Assembly: GCF_009650435.1 (NCBI RefSeq)
Contig: NZ_VVIP01000028.1
Coordinates: 62,001-126,000, forward strand
Length of the DNA: 64,000 nt
Direction of reading: 5' to 3'
DNA from: Foetidibacter luteolus
GTDB taxonomy: Bacteria > Bacteroidota > Bacteroidia > Chitinophagales > Chitinophagaceae
The notes beneath the pieces are model-generated. The model had not been told where the DNA came from. It made no database searches and saw only the letters and a list, made by a program, of their open reading frames with translations. Below, piece after piece: positions 35,746-44,660 of the stretch (position 1 is its first letter; every line of letters starts with the position of its first letter). The position numbers and the translations under genes are program-made.

Positions 35746-36819
35746 CTACTTGTTCTTGCCAATACAGTTCAGATCTTTAAAAGCCTCTTCCAAACGTTTT
35801 ACAAAATTGTCTTCTCCTTTGCGAAGCCATACACGTGGATCGTAGTATTTTTTGTTGGGTTTTTCCTCGCCTTCGGGGTTACCTAACTGGGTTTGCAGGT
35901 AAGCTTCATTCTTTTTGTAATAGTTCAGCACACCTTCCCAAAAAGCCCATTGCATATCGGTGTCAATATTCATTTTAATAACACCATAATCCAGTGTTTC
36001 GTTAATCTGCTCTTTTGCAGAGCCGCTGCCACCGTGAAACACAAAATACAATGGTTTAGATCCTTCAGGCAGGCCTAATTTTTCAGATACATAAATCTGG
36101 CTGTTCTTTAAAATTTCAGGGCGCAGTACCACGTTACCCGGGCTGTAAACACCATGCACATTACCAAAAGAAGCAGCAATGGTAAACCTTGAGCCTGTTT
36201 TGGCCAACGCTTCGTAGGTTTCAAACACATCCTGCGGCTGCGTGTACAGCTTGGAGTTTTCCACATCAGAGTTATCCACGCCGTCTTCTTCACCACCCGT
36301 AACACCCAGTTCCACTTCAATGCTCATGCCCAACGCATTGATGCGCTTAAAATATTCCGCGGATATTTCAATGTTTTCGTGCAGGGGCTCTTCACTAAGG
36401 TCGAGCATGTGAGAGCTGAAGAGAGGCTGGCCGTTTTTGGCTTTATATTCTTCGCCGGCTGTAAGCAGGCCGTCAATCCAGGGCAGCCATTTTTTAGCTG
36501 CATGGTCTGTATGCAGCACCACCGGCACACCATAATATTTTGCCACATTGTGCACATGCAGCGCACCGCTTACAGCACCGGCAATATTGGCCTGCAATTT
36601 ATCGTTGGGCATGCCCTTTCCGGCATAGAACTGGGCGCCGCCATTGCTGAACTGTATGATAACGGGAGATTCTACTTTTGCCGCTGTTTCCAGCACCGCG
36701 TTAACAGAGTCTGTACCTATTACGTTTACGGCGGGCATTGCGAATTTATTTTCTTTCGCGTCTTTATATAATGCTTCTAACTCATCGCCGAAAAGTACTC
36801 CGGCACTGTATTTAGCCAT
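35746..36819 (-). CDS. fbaA: class II fructose-bisphosphate aldolase
   Basis: Zinc-dependent aldolase cleaving fructose-1,6-bisphosphate in glycolysis and gluconeogenesis. The 357-residue protein contains the zinc-site text VVLHTDHAAKKWLPWIDGLL, the EVELGVTGGEEDGVDNS loop, ASFGNVHGVYSPGNVVLRP and FVFHGGSGSAKEQINETLDY, with MNIDTDMQWAFWEGVLNYY near the C-terminus, all typical of the class IIA form. ATG 36819 (MAKYSAGVLFGDEL) matches family starts; the frame could extend to 36954 but that region lacks family sequence. Followed by a strong terminator. No other glycolytic gene is adjacent. Confidence 0.96.
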   Translation of the reverse strand: MAKYSAGVLFGDELEALYKDAKENKFAMPAVNVIGTDSVNAVLETAAKVESPVIIQFSNGGAQFYAGKGMPNDKLQANIAGAVSGALHVHNVAKYYGVPVVLHTDHAAKKWLPWIDGLLTAGEEYKAKNGQPLFSSHMLDLSEEPLHENIEISAEYFKRINALGMSIEVELGVTGGEEDGVDNSDVENSKLYTQPQDVFETYEALAKTGSRFTIAASFGNVHGVYSPGNVVLRPEILKNSQIYVSEKLGLPEGSKPLYFVFHGGSGSAKEQINETLDYGVIKMNIDTDMQWAFWEGVLNYYKKNEAYLQTQLGNPEGEEKPNKKYYDPRVWLRKGEDNFVKRLEEAFKDLNCIGKNK

Positions 36820-36956
36820 GTTTGTATTATTTTTTGGGTGATTAATTCCAGAAGCGCTAAGATACATGTTTGAACGGACTTGCCAAAGGCAGCAGTAACA
36901 GGTTTGGGTTATAAAGTAGGGAGTAACTTTTTGTAATTTTTTCTTTGTAAGCAACT

Positions 36957-37092
36957 ACCTGCAAAAGCAGCGTGCTGCACCTTTGGGTGAGGGATTGAAG
37001 CGGTTACCCCGCTGAAGGTCCTGTGCAGGGGGCCTTGTGCCGGAGTATGAGCGGAAAGCCCGACCCCTTGCGATAGCTTGGGGGCACCCCCT
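36957..37092 (+). repeat. dispersed repeat R2, copy 6
   Basis: ACCTGCAAAAGCAGCGTGCTG, GGGTGAGGGATTGAAGCGG, TACCCCGCTGAAGGTCC, GAGTATGAGCGGAAAGCCCG, TGCGATAGCTTGGGGGCACC. Between the aldolase start and the HAD gene stop. Confidence 0.8.
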
Positions 37093-37117
37093 TATACTTA
37101 TTAAACTAAAAAAACAA

Positions 37118-37801
37118 TTAGCCGGCAACAGCAACCGGCGGCTGTACCATTTCGGTAAAATCATTAATAATCATATCCGCCTCTGTAAGTTTATCGCGGC
37201 TGTTGGTGGTGGTTAGCGCTATAACCTTCATACCTGCGGCCTTGGCAGAACGTATGCCGGCCAAAGCATCTTCAAACACGAGGCAATTTTGTGAATCAAC
37301 GCCAAGGCGGGCAGCGGTTTTTATGTAAATCTCCGGGTCTGGCTTACCCCTGTCAATATCACCCGCATCTACAACAGTATCAAAATAAGCTGCAACATCA
37401 ATATACTTAAACATAAACTCTACATTTTCCTTAATGGCAGATGTGGCAATGGCCATGGGTACACCGGCTGCCTTTAATGCCTGCAGCAAAGGTTGCAAAC
37501 CGGTAACCGGCTGTATATAAGGCACATACAATTGCCTGTAAATGCTTTCTTTTTCAGCGGCATATTGCAGGTTTTCAGCTTTACTGAGTGTGTTGTTGTA
37601 CAGGTAAGCTATGGCCTCCCTGGTGGCATGGCCGTTAATGCGTTGCTTATAAGCTTCTTCTGTTAGCTGTATCCCTTTGTTTTGCAGGAATTTTCCCCAG
37701 GCCTGCAGGTGAAAGCGGTGGTTATCAATCATAGTACCATCCATATCAAAGATAACAGCGCAACAGTTGAGCCGCTGTAACAGATGCTGAAGATAGGCCA
37801 T
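37118..37801 (-). CDS. HAD-superfamily hydrolase, beta-phosphoglucomutase-like
   Basis: A 227-residue cytoplasmic phosphatase or phosphomutase. Motif I VIFDMDGTMIDN (nucleophile Asp and acid Asp, residues 18-29), helical cap of about 70 residues with INGHATREAIAYLY, motif II MAIATSAIKEN, motif III Lys in IDRGKPDPEIYIKTAARLG, and motif IV VFEDALAGIRSAKAAGM. The cap and the GKPDPE context are those of the beta-phosphoglucomutase/2-deoxyglucose-6-phosphatase subgroup. Substrate cannot be told. A short GC hairpin lies about 40 bp upstream of the start, and an R2 copy follows the gene. Confidence 0.9.
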   Translation of the reverse strand: MAYLQHLLQRLNCCAVIFDMDGTMIDNHRFHLQAWGKFLQNKGIQLTEEAYKQRINGHATREAIAYLYNNTLSKAENLQYAAEKESIYRQLYVPYIQPVTGLQPLLQALKAAGVPMAIATSAIKENVEFMFKYIDVAAYFDTVVDAGDIDRGKPDPEIYIKTAARLGVDSQNCLVFEDALAGIRSAKAAGMKVIALTTTNSRDKLTEADMIINDFTEMVQPPVAVAG

Positions 37802-38019
37802 GAGGCAGTGGTTATTTGTTGGTTAGATAGTATGGGGCTGGCGCCCCTGCGTGAAAATAAGGCAAAGAATATATGCGTGAAAATTTAATGCCGGGTACGC
37901 CTCAAATTTTAATTTTATGAATATGAAGACATACCTGCGTTACCAGTAATTAAATAAACACAGGTACGTACAAGACAGGTTTACGTTTAGGATAATCGGC
38001 CCGGGCAGAAGCATAGCCA

Positions 38020-38298
38020 TTACTCCACACTCTCGCCCCATAAACGGCCAATCGCTTCGCTGGAGACATGGGAAAATTTAACGCTGGCTTTGTTTAAAGC
38101 GATAAAATCCTTTGCCGAAAGTTTTCTGGAATTATCAAAGCTATACAGGAGATCGTAGCCTTCGCCACGTATCACCATATCCACCTGCAGCAGCTTTGCT
38201 GTTTGCCCGGTGTTCTTTTTATAAAGAAGAGGTTTATTCAGGTATGCCTTGCTGTCTGTTTCAATGGAGGCAGCTTCTTCAAAAGTCAGGTATTTCAT
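38020..38298 (-). CDS. hypothetical protein, 92 residues
   Basis: Not recognised. A small soluble protein, moderately acidic, starting MKYLTFEEAASIETDSKAYL and ending GRLWGESVE, with mixed helix and strand propensity and no signal peptide or membrane segment. It stands alone on the minus strand between the HAD gene and a GH43 gene. The composition looks like real coding sequence (no low complexity, sensible start), but no family is evident. Confidence 0.6.
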   Translation of the reverse strand: MKYLTFEEAASIETDSKAYLNKPLLYKKNTGQTAKLLQVDMVIRGEGYDLLYSFDNSRKLSAKDFIALNKASVKFSHVSSEAIGRLWGESVE

Positions 38299-38383
38299 GC
38301 AGGAGTTTCTGAGCGTAAAAATAGGTAAAAGTTGGTATCAAGCTTTGCCCGCCGCAGATTTAATAGTTAACGCCCTATTCGTA

Positions 38384-39316
38384 TCATTGCATTAGTTTTT
38401 GCAGCTCTGCAAAAGACACTTTAAGTACAGTGCCATGCCGCAGCCCTTTGGGGAAACTGACTTTATCAGACTCATCCTGCCAGTGCAGCAAATCTGTTGA
38501 TGTTACCGCGCCGTAGGCATGTTGTGTGTACTTATCGAAATACACTATCCATTTCCCCTGCCATTTTACAGCGGTTGGCCCCTCGGCCCAATAGTTACCG
38601 GTAATAGGTTTTGAGGCCTGTCCATAGCCGGCAGTTAACTGTGTACTGGTAGCCATGCGGATGTTTTTTTCTGGCACAGGCTTTAGCGTTTCGTTCTTGA
38701 GAAACATGATGTACCGTTGCCCTTCCTTATGAATAGAGGCATCAATAACATTAAAACCCTTATCGTACAAAACAGCCGCACGGGAAAAGGTTTTAAAATC
38801 TTTTGTAGTAACATAATACATGCGGTGGTTGTATTTGCTATCGCCGGCAGTATCACTTTCAGGAAACCTGCCGGGTATGGTAGTGGCCCAGTAAATCATG
38901 TATTCGCTATTGGCTGCATCGTAAAAAATCTCTGGCGCCCAGCAATTAAGCGCATCGTTTTCGTGCGCCATAACGGGTATATCCTGCTGCGGGCTCCAGT
39001 TAACCAAATCTTTCGAGCTTGCATAACCGATGCTTTTCTCATTCCAGCTTACCGTCCACACCATGTGAAAAAGGCCATCTCCACCCCTTATAATGCAAGG
39101 GTCACGCATTAACTTATCCACTCCTGCCGTTGGCGTTAAAAAAGAGCTACCGCCTTTCAGCGCTTGCCAGCTATAGCCATCCTTGCTCCAGGCAAAGTGT
39201 AGGCCATCTTCACCATTGTTGATGAAATAAGAAAACAGTAATGCAGAATCCTGGCGCTGTCCATAACCGTAACAGGCAACACAACACAGCACAAAAGACA
39301 AGAATATTTTTTTCAT
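38384..39316 (-). CDS. exported glycosyl hydrolase, GH43-like five-bladed propeller
   Basis: A 310-residue secreted protein with signal peptide MKKIFLSFVLCCVACYGYG. Repeated beta-propeller text typical of GH43/GH32-type enzymes: LHFAWSKDGYSWQAL, DKLMRDPCIIRGGDGLFHMVW with the catalytic-base-type Asp, WAPEIFYDAANSEYMIYWATT, FNVIDASIHKEGQRYIMFLK and GNYWAEGPTAVKWQGKW with a Glu in the position of the acid. Likely acts on arabinan, xylan or related furanosides. It begins 9 bp after the stop of the GH39 gene, so the two form an operon for plant-type hemicellulose. Confidence 0.85.
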   Translation of the reverse strand: MKKIFLSFVLCCVACYGYGQRQDSALLFSYFINNGEDGLHFAWSKDGYSWQALKGGSSFLTPTAGVDKLMRDPCIIRGGDGLFHMVWTVSWNEKSIGYASSKDLVNWSPQQDIPVMAHENDALNCWAPEIFYDAANSEYMIYWATTIPGRFPESDTAGDSKYNHRMYYVTTKDFKTFSRAAVLYDKGFNVIDASIHKEGQRYIMFLKNETLKPVPEKNIRMATSTQLTAGYGQASKPITGNYWAEGPTAVKWQGKWIVYFDKYTQHAYGAVTSTDLLHWQDESDKVSFPKGLRHGTVLKVSFAELQKLMQ

Positions 39317-39325
39317 TACAGCATT

Positions 39326-41035
39326 TTATTGATAAACGATTTTTACCAGCGATACACCCTGCCGTGGCAGGTTGAAAGATAACCGCAATTCACCACTCTT
39401 AACTTTCCGCTGTTCCACTGGCAGCAATAAAGCAAGCTGGCCGGCTTTTTCAAGCTGCGCATATTGCTCTTTATTAACCTCTTGCGGAGAGCCCATTTTC
39501 TTCCATAGCTCATAAGCATTGCTGTGCAGGCTGTCAATACGGTAATGCTGCAGCAATATTCTTTTGGCGGGAATATTTTTTACAGTCAACTGTAATCCCG
39601 CAGTGGCCGCCGGCAAATCATCATCGTGGTAATTCCACAACATAACGGAAGCGCTGCTGTCGCCAACGGTAGCAAAAGCATCAATATCGGCTTTGGCACC
39701 CCGAACCCCGGCATAAATAAGCGTATCTAACGGCAAGGCGCCGGGGTTAGTTACCTGTATCTTGTTTTCTTCCATCAAAGCAAACATGCGGAAAACATTC
39801 AGCACGGGCTTATTTACACCATTGGTTGCCAGGTCTCTGAAACCATGGAACCAGGGCTGGTTTTCAAATTCAAATGACCAGCTTACAGCACCTTCCATAT
39901 TTACACCGTAGCGTTTGGCCAAATCGTAAATGCGAGTAAAAGACGATGCGGTATAACTGGAATACATGGTGCCGTTGCGGTAAGCATTTTCAGGGTTGGT
40001 GGTCATGCCACAGGCAGCGCAGCCCTCGGGGTCGCATTCGCCGATAATAATGGGCAAATGCTTGAACGCGGAAGCAGCCACGGTTTCAAAACCTTTGGCA
40101 ATGTCTTTCAATTCGCTGGTCATGTTCATACGCACATGGCCATTTACAAGTTTTGGAGATCCCTTTGCGTGAAAGCTGATGTACTCCAGCGGAGACCCTT
40201 TTTTACCTGTAGCGTAATTGGTTCCTTCTGCGCAATGCAACAAAAACTTCCTCAAAAATTCGTTGGCCTTATCCCACGATGGCCCTGTTGATGTAGGCCC
40301 TCCCACTATTGTACCGGGACAGGCCCTTTTAACTGCGTCCGCAGCATAATCATAGAGCGCCAGGTATTCTTCAAATGTACCTTTCCAGTAACTGATGTTC
40401 GGCTCATTCCATACCTCCCAGTACCATGTATTTACTTCCGCTTCTCCGTAACGCTGCACGCAATGCTTTACCCATTCATATACCAAAGCTCCCCACTTTT
40501 TATAGTCTTTGGGGGGATATGCCCAACCGGTATATATCTCCTCGTAAGGATGGCCGGGCTGCCAGTAATGCCGGTAGGGTTCGGGGTGTGTGGATAATGC
40601 CTGGGGCATAAACCCGATTTCGGCTATGGGCTTCATGCCATTGCTTATATACGTGTCAAAAATAGAATCTACAATACGCCAGTCATACACCGGGTTTCCA
40701 TTGGCATCCTCTGTATAGGCGTTCGTTGAACCCCATTTTAAAGCGGCTTCTCCATTACCGCTTGTTAGCAGGTTATGCGCCCTTACATATACCGGCCTTT
40801 TGCTAAACGCTGCAATCTCTGCCAATAATTTTTTACCATCCTTCATGTATGTATAATTGGGCTCATCATAACCGAAATATGCCCAGATAGGCTTTATTTT
40901 TTCCCTGGGCGATAACAGGTTTGCTTCAATGTTAACGATGTTGTCCTGCGCTAAAACATTTACTGCAAATAGTAATAAGACAACAAAAGACGATAGGTTA
41001 AGCAACCGGCGTATGTGCATGAGTAGAAATTTCAT
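39326..41035 (-). CDS. exported GH39-like glycoside hydrolase
   Basis: A 569-residue secreted enzyme. ATG 41035 starts MKFLLMHIRRLLNL, with a hydrophobic signal ending VLAQ. The catalytic (beta/alpha)8 barrel shows NTWYWEVWNEPNISYWKG with the acid/base Glu, and HLPIIIGECDPEGCAACGM, where the nucleophile Glu is expected; VSWSFEFENQPWFHGFRDLA is a further family stretch. A C-terminal beta domain follows. GH39 enzymes are xylosidases or iduronidases; xylosidase-type activity is more likely here. First gene of a two-gene operon with the GH43-like gene. Promoter boxes are not obvious in the AT-rich 41036-41139 gap. Confidence 0.87.
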   Translation of the reverse strand: MKFLLMHIRRLLNLSSFVVLLLFAVNVLAQDNIVNIEANLLSPREKIKPIWAYFGYDEPNYTYMKDGKKLLAEIAAFSKRPVYVRAHNLLTSGNGEAALKWGSTNAYTEDANGNPVYDWRIVDSIFDTYISNGMKPIAEIGFMPQALSTHPEPYRHYWQPGHPYEEIYTGWAYPPKDYKKWGALVYEWVKHCVQRYGEAEVNTWYWEVWNEPNISYWKGTFEEYLALYDYAADAVKRACPGTIVGGPTSTGPSWDKANEFLRKFLLHCAEGTNYATGKKGSPLEYISFHAKGSPKLVNGHVRMNMTSELKDIAKGFETVAASAFKHLPIIIGECDPEGCAACGMTTNPENAYRNGTMYSSYTASSFTRIYDLAKRYGVNMEGAVSWSFEFENQPWFHGFRDLATNGVNKPVLNVFRMFALMEENKIQVTNPGALPLDTLIYAGVRGAKADIDAFATVGDSSASVMLWNYHDDDLPAATAGLQLTVKNIPAKRILLQHYRIDSLHSNAYELWKKMGSPQEVNKEQYAQLEKAGQLALLLPVEQRKVKSGELRLSFNLPRQGVSLVKIVYQ

Positions 41036-41098
41036 TAAATGTACATTATACAATTAATATAACCGTGCTACTGTAGAGAAAACTCCACAATTTAAAAA

Positions 41099-41119
41099 CT
41101 AATTATATTAGTAATTTAG
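41099..41119 (+). promoter_or_regulatory. palindrome and promoter-like box before the radical SAM gene
   Basis: CTAATTATATTAG (41099-41111) is a perfect 13-base odd palindrome, followed by TAATTTAG (41112-41119), one base off TAnnTTTG. The ATG is 21 bases further on. Confidence 0.35.
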
Positions 41120-41139
41120 CACTAAATAAATTATCAGGT

Positions 41140-42393
41140 ATGTGGGAACGTATAACAGAAAAACTGTCTATCCTTGCCGATGCAGCCAAGTATGATGTAT
41201 CGTGTGCCAGCAGCGGCAGCAACAGGAAAAACAGTAACAAGGGTTTGGGCAACACCGGCAATGGCATTTGCCATGCTTACACAGAAGATGGCCGCTGTGT
41301 GTCATTGCTGAAGATACTCCTAACCAACCATTGTATATACGATTGCGCCTATTGTGTAAGCCGCAAAAGCAACGATGTTAAACGGGCCGCGTTTACAGTG
41401 CAGGAAGTGGTTGACCTTACTATTAATTTTTATCGCCGCAACTACATAGAAGGTTTGTTTTTGAGTTCTGGTATTTTCAGCAATGCGGATTATACCATGG
41501 AGCGCCTGGTGTTAGTGGCAAAAAAGCTAAGAACAGAACACCGCTTTAATGGGTACATCCACCTTAAAACCATACCTGGCGCAAGCAATGACTTATTGGA
41601 GCAGGCTGCTTTGTATGCCGACAGGTTGAGTGTTAATGTTGAAATGCCTACAGAACAAAGCCTCAAGCTACTTGCACCCGACAAAAAAAGGCAGGATATG
41701 CTTAACCCAATGACCTATCTTAAAAACAGCATACAAGCCCGCCATGAGGAAAGGAAGACCAGCAAAAAAGTACCAGTATATGCCCCTGCTGGTCAAAGCA
41801 CGCAAATGGTAATTGGCGCCACACCTGAAACTGATCTTCAGATACTGCTGATGTCTCATTTCTTTTATCAAAAAATGCAAATGCGCAGGGTATACTATTC
41901 CGGTTATGTACCTGTAAGCAACGATAACAGGTTACCCTCCATAGGTACGCCAGTGCCGTTGCTGCGTGAAAACCGTTTGTACCAGGCAGATTGGTTGTTA
42001 CGCTTTTATGGTTTTACTGTAAATGAAATTGTGTCTCCCCACCAGCCCCTGCTGGACGCGGATATTGATCCCAAACTTGCGTGGGCCTTACGTAACCTGC
42101 ACCTATTTCCAGTTGATGTTAACAAAGCAGACCTGTTTCTCCTCAAACGGGTGCCAGGCATAGGCATCCAGTCTGCCAATAAAATTTATGCTGCCCGAAA
42201 ATATGCATTGCTTAACGAGCAACACCTGGTTAAAATTGGCATCGCTTATAATAAAGCTAAATACTTTATAACGCATGGTGTAAACAATAACAACTACAAA
42301 GAATTAACGGCCATGCAAATAAAAGACCGGCTGGTTAACCAGGCAGTATCTAAATATAAGCCCAACTTTTCGCCGCAAATGAAACTGTTTTAA
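41140..42393 (+). CDS. predicted DNA modification/repair radical SAM protein (TIGR03916 type)
   Basis: A 417-residue radical S-adenosylmethionine enzyme. The iron-sulfur cluster motif is CIYDCAYC with cysteines at residues 65, 69 and 72. Family text: KLSILADAAKYDVSCASSGSN at the N-terminus, GLFLSSGIFSNADYTMERLV, VNVEMPTEQSLKLLAPDKK, GQSTQMVIGATPETDLQIL and VYYSGYVPVSND. Near residues 330-350 LLKRVPGIGIQSANKIYAARK is a helix-hairpin-helix DNA-binding motif. These proteins are predicted, not proven, to act on DNA. The DUF4130 gene at 42582 is its usual partner; here the two are 188 bp apart with a palindrome and R1 repeat between. Confidence 0.93.
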   Translation: MWERITEKLSILADAAKYDVSCASSGSNRKNSNKGLGNTGNGICHAYTEDGRCVSLLKILLTNHCIYDCAYCVSRKSNDVKRAAFTVQEVVDLTINFYRRNYIEGLFLSSGIFSNADYTMERLVLVAKKLRTEHRFNGYIHLKTIPGASNDLLEQAALYADRLSVNVEMPTEQSLKLLAPDKKRQDMLNPMTYLKNSIQARHEERKTSKKVPVYAPAGQSTQMVIGATPETDLQILLMSHFFYQKMQMRRVYYSGYVPVSNDNRLPSIGTPVPLLRENRLYQADWLLRFYGFTVNEIVSPHQPLLDADIDPKLAWALRNLHLFPVDVNKADLFLLKRVPGIGIQSANKIYAARKYALLNEQHLVKIGIAYNKAKYFITHGVNNNNYKELTAMQIKDRLVNQAVSKYKPNFSPQMKLF

Positions 42394-42426
42394 ACATCTT
42401 CAAGCCAGGTAACTTTTACTCAAAAG

Positions 42427-42446
42427 TTTTGCCGTTAACGGCAAAA
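42427..42446. terminator. 20-bp perfect palindrome after the radical SAM gene
   Basis: TTTTGCCGTTAACGGCAAAA, 33 bp after the stop. It could form a hairpin and act as a terminator, though no U-tract follows, or be a protein-binding dyad. Confidence 0.5.
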
Positions 42447-42451
42447 TAATG

Positions 42452-42536
42452 TTTATGGGCCCGGCAGAAGGAACAGGCATTGAGCTTTACTTGCGTCGCA
42501 CTCTTTTACTGCAACAATTCTATTCAGCATTGCCGT
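42452..42536 (+). repeat. dispersed repeat R1, copy 8
   Basis: TTTATGGGCCCGGCAGAAGG, TGAGCTTTAC, core TTGCGTCGCACTCTTTTACT, then ATTCAGCATTGCCG. Lies between the radical SAM and DUF4130 genes. Confidence 0.8.
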
Positions 42537-42581
42537 AGCAGATTGCCCCTGGGCAAATCCACCAACTTAAAATAATGCCGC

Positions 42582-43349
42582 ATGCATACATTTATTTACA
42601 ATGGAAGTTTTGAAGGATGGCTTACCGCTGTTTTTGAAATATATGAATACAATATCAACGAGGAAGTGGTGATTGTAAAAGATGCTATATACCAGCCATC
42701 GCTGCTCACACAGGAGCATATCGTAACCCCTGATGATACAAAAGCCAAACGTGTATGGAACGGCCTTAAACAGAAGCTATCACCCAGGGCACTGGAAACA
42801 TTGTACCATAGTTTTCTCTCAGAAGACAAGGGAATAGAAAATCAAATGTTACAGTATGCCCGGCTGGTGTTTTCCAATAAACTAACCATTGAACACAACT
42901 TTAGTAACAGCGCCATCCTAAAAATTACTCAAACGGCCCAAAAAGTACGACGGGAAAGGCACCGGATGACGGCATTTGTAAGGTTCCAGTTAACATCAGA
43001 TGGTTTGTATTACGCACTGGTTGAGCCTGACTTTAATGTATTGCCGCTTATCATCAAACACTTTAAAGACCGGTATGCGGATCAACGCTGGCTTATTTAT
43101 GATAACTACCGCAAATACGGCATCTACTACAATTTACAAACCGTAGAAATTGTTGAAATAGCTTTTACGGAAAGCAATGCATCTTCAGGTGCTATTTTGT
43201 ACGATGAAAAAGAGGCGCTTTACCAGCAACTCTGGCAACAATACTTCAGCAGTGTAAATATTAAGGCCAGGAAGAATACCAAACTGCACATACAACACAT
43301 GCCCGTACGCTATTGGAAATACCTTACGGAAAAGAGGGATTTTATGTAG
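42582..43349 (+). CDS. TIGR03915/DUF4130 predicted DNA repair protein
   Basis: A 255-residue protein of the DUF4130 (TIGR03915) family, predicted to function in DNA repair with the radical SAM protein next to it. Family signatures: TFIYNGSFEGWLTAVFEIYE at the N-terminus, KRVWNGLKQKLSPRALETLYH, VRRERHRMTAFVRFQ, YALVEPDFNVLPLIIKHFKDRY, and the C-terminal RYWKYLTEKRDFM. In some bacteria this domain is fused to uracil-DNA glycosylase; here it stands alone. No signal peptide. Ends 5 bp before a convergent gene. The molecular reaction has not been established, as far as I know. Confidence 0.93.
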   Translation: MHTFIYNGSFEGWLTAVFEIYEYNINEEVVIVKDAIYQPSLLTQEHIVTPDDTKAKRVWNGLKQKLSPRALETLYHSFLSEDKGIENQMLQYARLVFSNKLTIEHNFSNSAILKITQTAQKVRRERHRMTAFVRFQLTSDGLYYALVEPDFNVLPLIIKHFKDRYADQRWLIYDNYRKYGIYYNLQTVEIVEIAFTESNASSGAILYDEKEALYQQLWQQYFSSVNIKARKNTKLHIQHMPVRYWKYLTEKRDFM

Positions 43350-43354
43350 CTGTA

Positions 43355-43846
43355 TTACAGAGAAGGCAAAGATTGCCGCTCTTTTTGCCAGGCTGCCAGG
43401 TTGCCGTTAATAACAATAGTTTGCCGCTTTTGCAATAAGCCACACAATGCTCCTATTGCTGCCCCTGTAGCTCCGCCCGCTATTAAACCTCCCGCAAAAC
43501 CCTCGGCAGGTGAATAATCTAATATCTCAAAGGAAGAACCCTTATCCTGGCCTGCGGAAGCAAGGCCAATTATCCCCCCTGAAACACCGCCAATAACTGC
43601 GCCAACGGCAACGGCATGTCCTAATGACCTTTTTATTTTGATGACCCCTATGGATGAAACAGCTATCTCGTGCTGCACTTTATCTTTTTCAATAAGCAGG
43701 CTTGAATCTGTTGTGGCTATAAGTTTACCTTTTGCAATTCTTTCCCCGGCAATGTTGAAGACGCGGATGTAAATATGTTTTACCTGTGCATGGCTTGCAA
43801 GCAAATACAAAAGCACTGTTAAAGTGCAAATAATATTTTTTCGCAT
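43355..43846 (-). CDS. exported glycine-zipper protein, hypothetical
   Basis: A 163-residue exported protein with signal peptide MRKNIICTLTVLLYLLASHAQ. After a beta-rich segment (residues 25-75) two glycine-rich hydrophobic stretches follow: AVAVGAVIGGVSGGIIGLASAG and FAGGLIAGGATGAAIGALCG, typical of glycine-zipper membrane-spanning or oligomerising segments. The function is unknown; such proteins often associate with the outer membrane or form oligomers. The gene is convergent with the DUF4130 gene, with 5 bp between stops. The gap upstream to 44119 shows no supported gene. Confidence 0.72.
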   Translation of the reverse strand: MRKNIICTLTVLLYLLASHAQVKHIYIRVFNIAGERIAKGKLIATTDSSLLIEKDKVQHEIAVSSIGVIKIKRSLGHAVAVGAVIGGVSGGIIGLASAGQDKGSSFEILDYSPAEGFAGGLIAGGATGAAIGALCGLLQKRQTIVINGNLAAWQKERQSLPSL

Positions 43847-44119
43847 AATGATGTTTATGAAGGCTGAAGGAGATAGAACAAATTATATATTATTTAGCTG
43901 AAATGCAAGCGGTGCAAACCTTAAGGATGGAAAAAACAGTTTTAAAATTACAGCTTCTTCATTATCAATTTTTTGAGTACAAATGCCTTCCGCAATGCGT
44001 TACACCTCCAAAAAACATTTTTTTGTTATATAAATATTTGTTTAGCTTAGTACAAGATTCATTGAACCGACAAAGCTTGCCGGGGGAAACAAATTTCTTC
44101 ACCACTAAATTTTAATCCC

Positions 44120-44497
44120 ATGGTTCAGACAGACATCTCACAGCTCTCTAAGGAGTGTAATCAATGGAGAGAGCATTTACATTCCTTACGCGATGAATTT
44201 AACGAGCTCAAACACCAGTTACAAACCATCGCAACTAAAGCGCTCTCTAAAGACCAACTTACCGACCTAGAACACTTCCAGAACCAGCTTCACATCCAGC
44301 TCATCAACATCCACGATTTAAAGCAGGCAGTAAAATCTCACGACCGTACCGTTAACAGGGAAATATCGGACAACAGTGGTAACGTTTCTGAAGACGTTTA
44401 TGTGGACCATGAGCGCTTGTACGATGATTACGAATACCTGAAACACAGCCTTCAGGAATTACGCACAGATTTTAATAAGTTCAACAGCAGCATTTGA
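44120..44497 (+). CDS. coiled-coil protein, hypothetical
   Basis: Not recognised. A 125-residue acidic protein with long amphipathic helices (ECNQWREHLHSLRDEFNELK, DLEHFQNQLHIQLINIHDLK, and LYDDYEYLKHSLQELRTDF), predicted to form a coiled coil or helical bundle; a less ordered middle segment (about residues 73-92) divides it. No signal peptide. It stands alone on the plus strand, followed by a hairpin at 44514. Regular composition and a clear start support it as a real gene; function unknown. Confidence 0.65.
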   Translation: MVQTDISQLSKECNQWREHLHSLRDEFNELKHQLQTIATKALSKDQLTDLEHFQNQLHIQLINIHDLKQAVKSHDRTVNREISDNSGNVSEDVYVDHERLYDDYEYLKHSLQELRTDFNKFNSSI

Positions 44498-44513
44498 AGC
44501 TTTAATAGGTAAT

Positions 44514-44552
44514 GAAAGCAAGTAAATGCTGTTCACTCATTTACCTGCTTTC
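44514..44552 (+). terminator. terminator-like hairpin after the coiled-coil gene
   Basis: GAAAGCAAGTAAATG (44514-44528) and CATTTACCTGCTTTC (44538-44552), a 15-bp stem with one mismatch and a 9-base loop, 17 bp after the stop. No U-tract. Confidence 0.55.
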
Positions 44553-44660
44553 AAATAATACTGCTGCGTTACTATAGAACATTATCTTATTTATTCTTAA
44601 AGTTCACTGGAACACGCTTCATCATTCATCCCCGAACCTGCATAGTGCTACATATAAACA

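Noticed and set aside
43903..44115. Open frame of 70 residues before the coiled-coil gene
   Set aside because: AT-rich, no family text, no promoter; ends 5 bp before the next start and is more likely chance.
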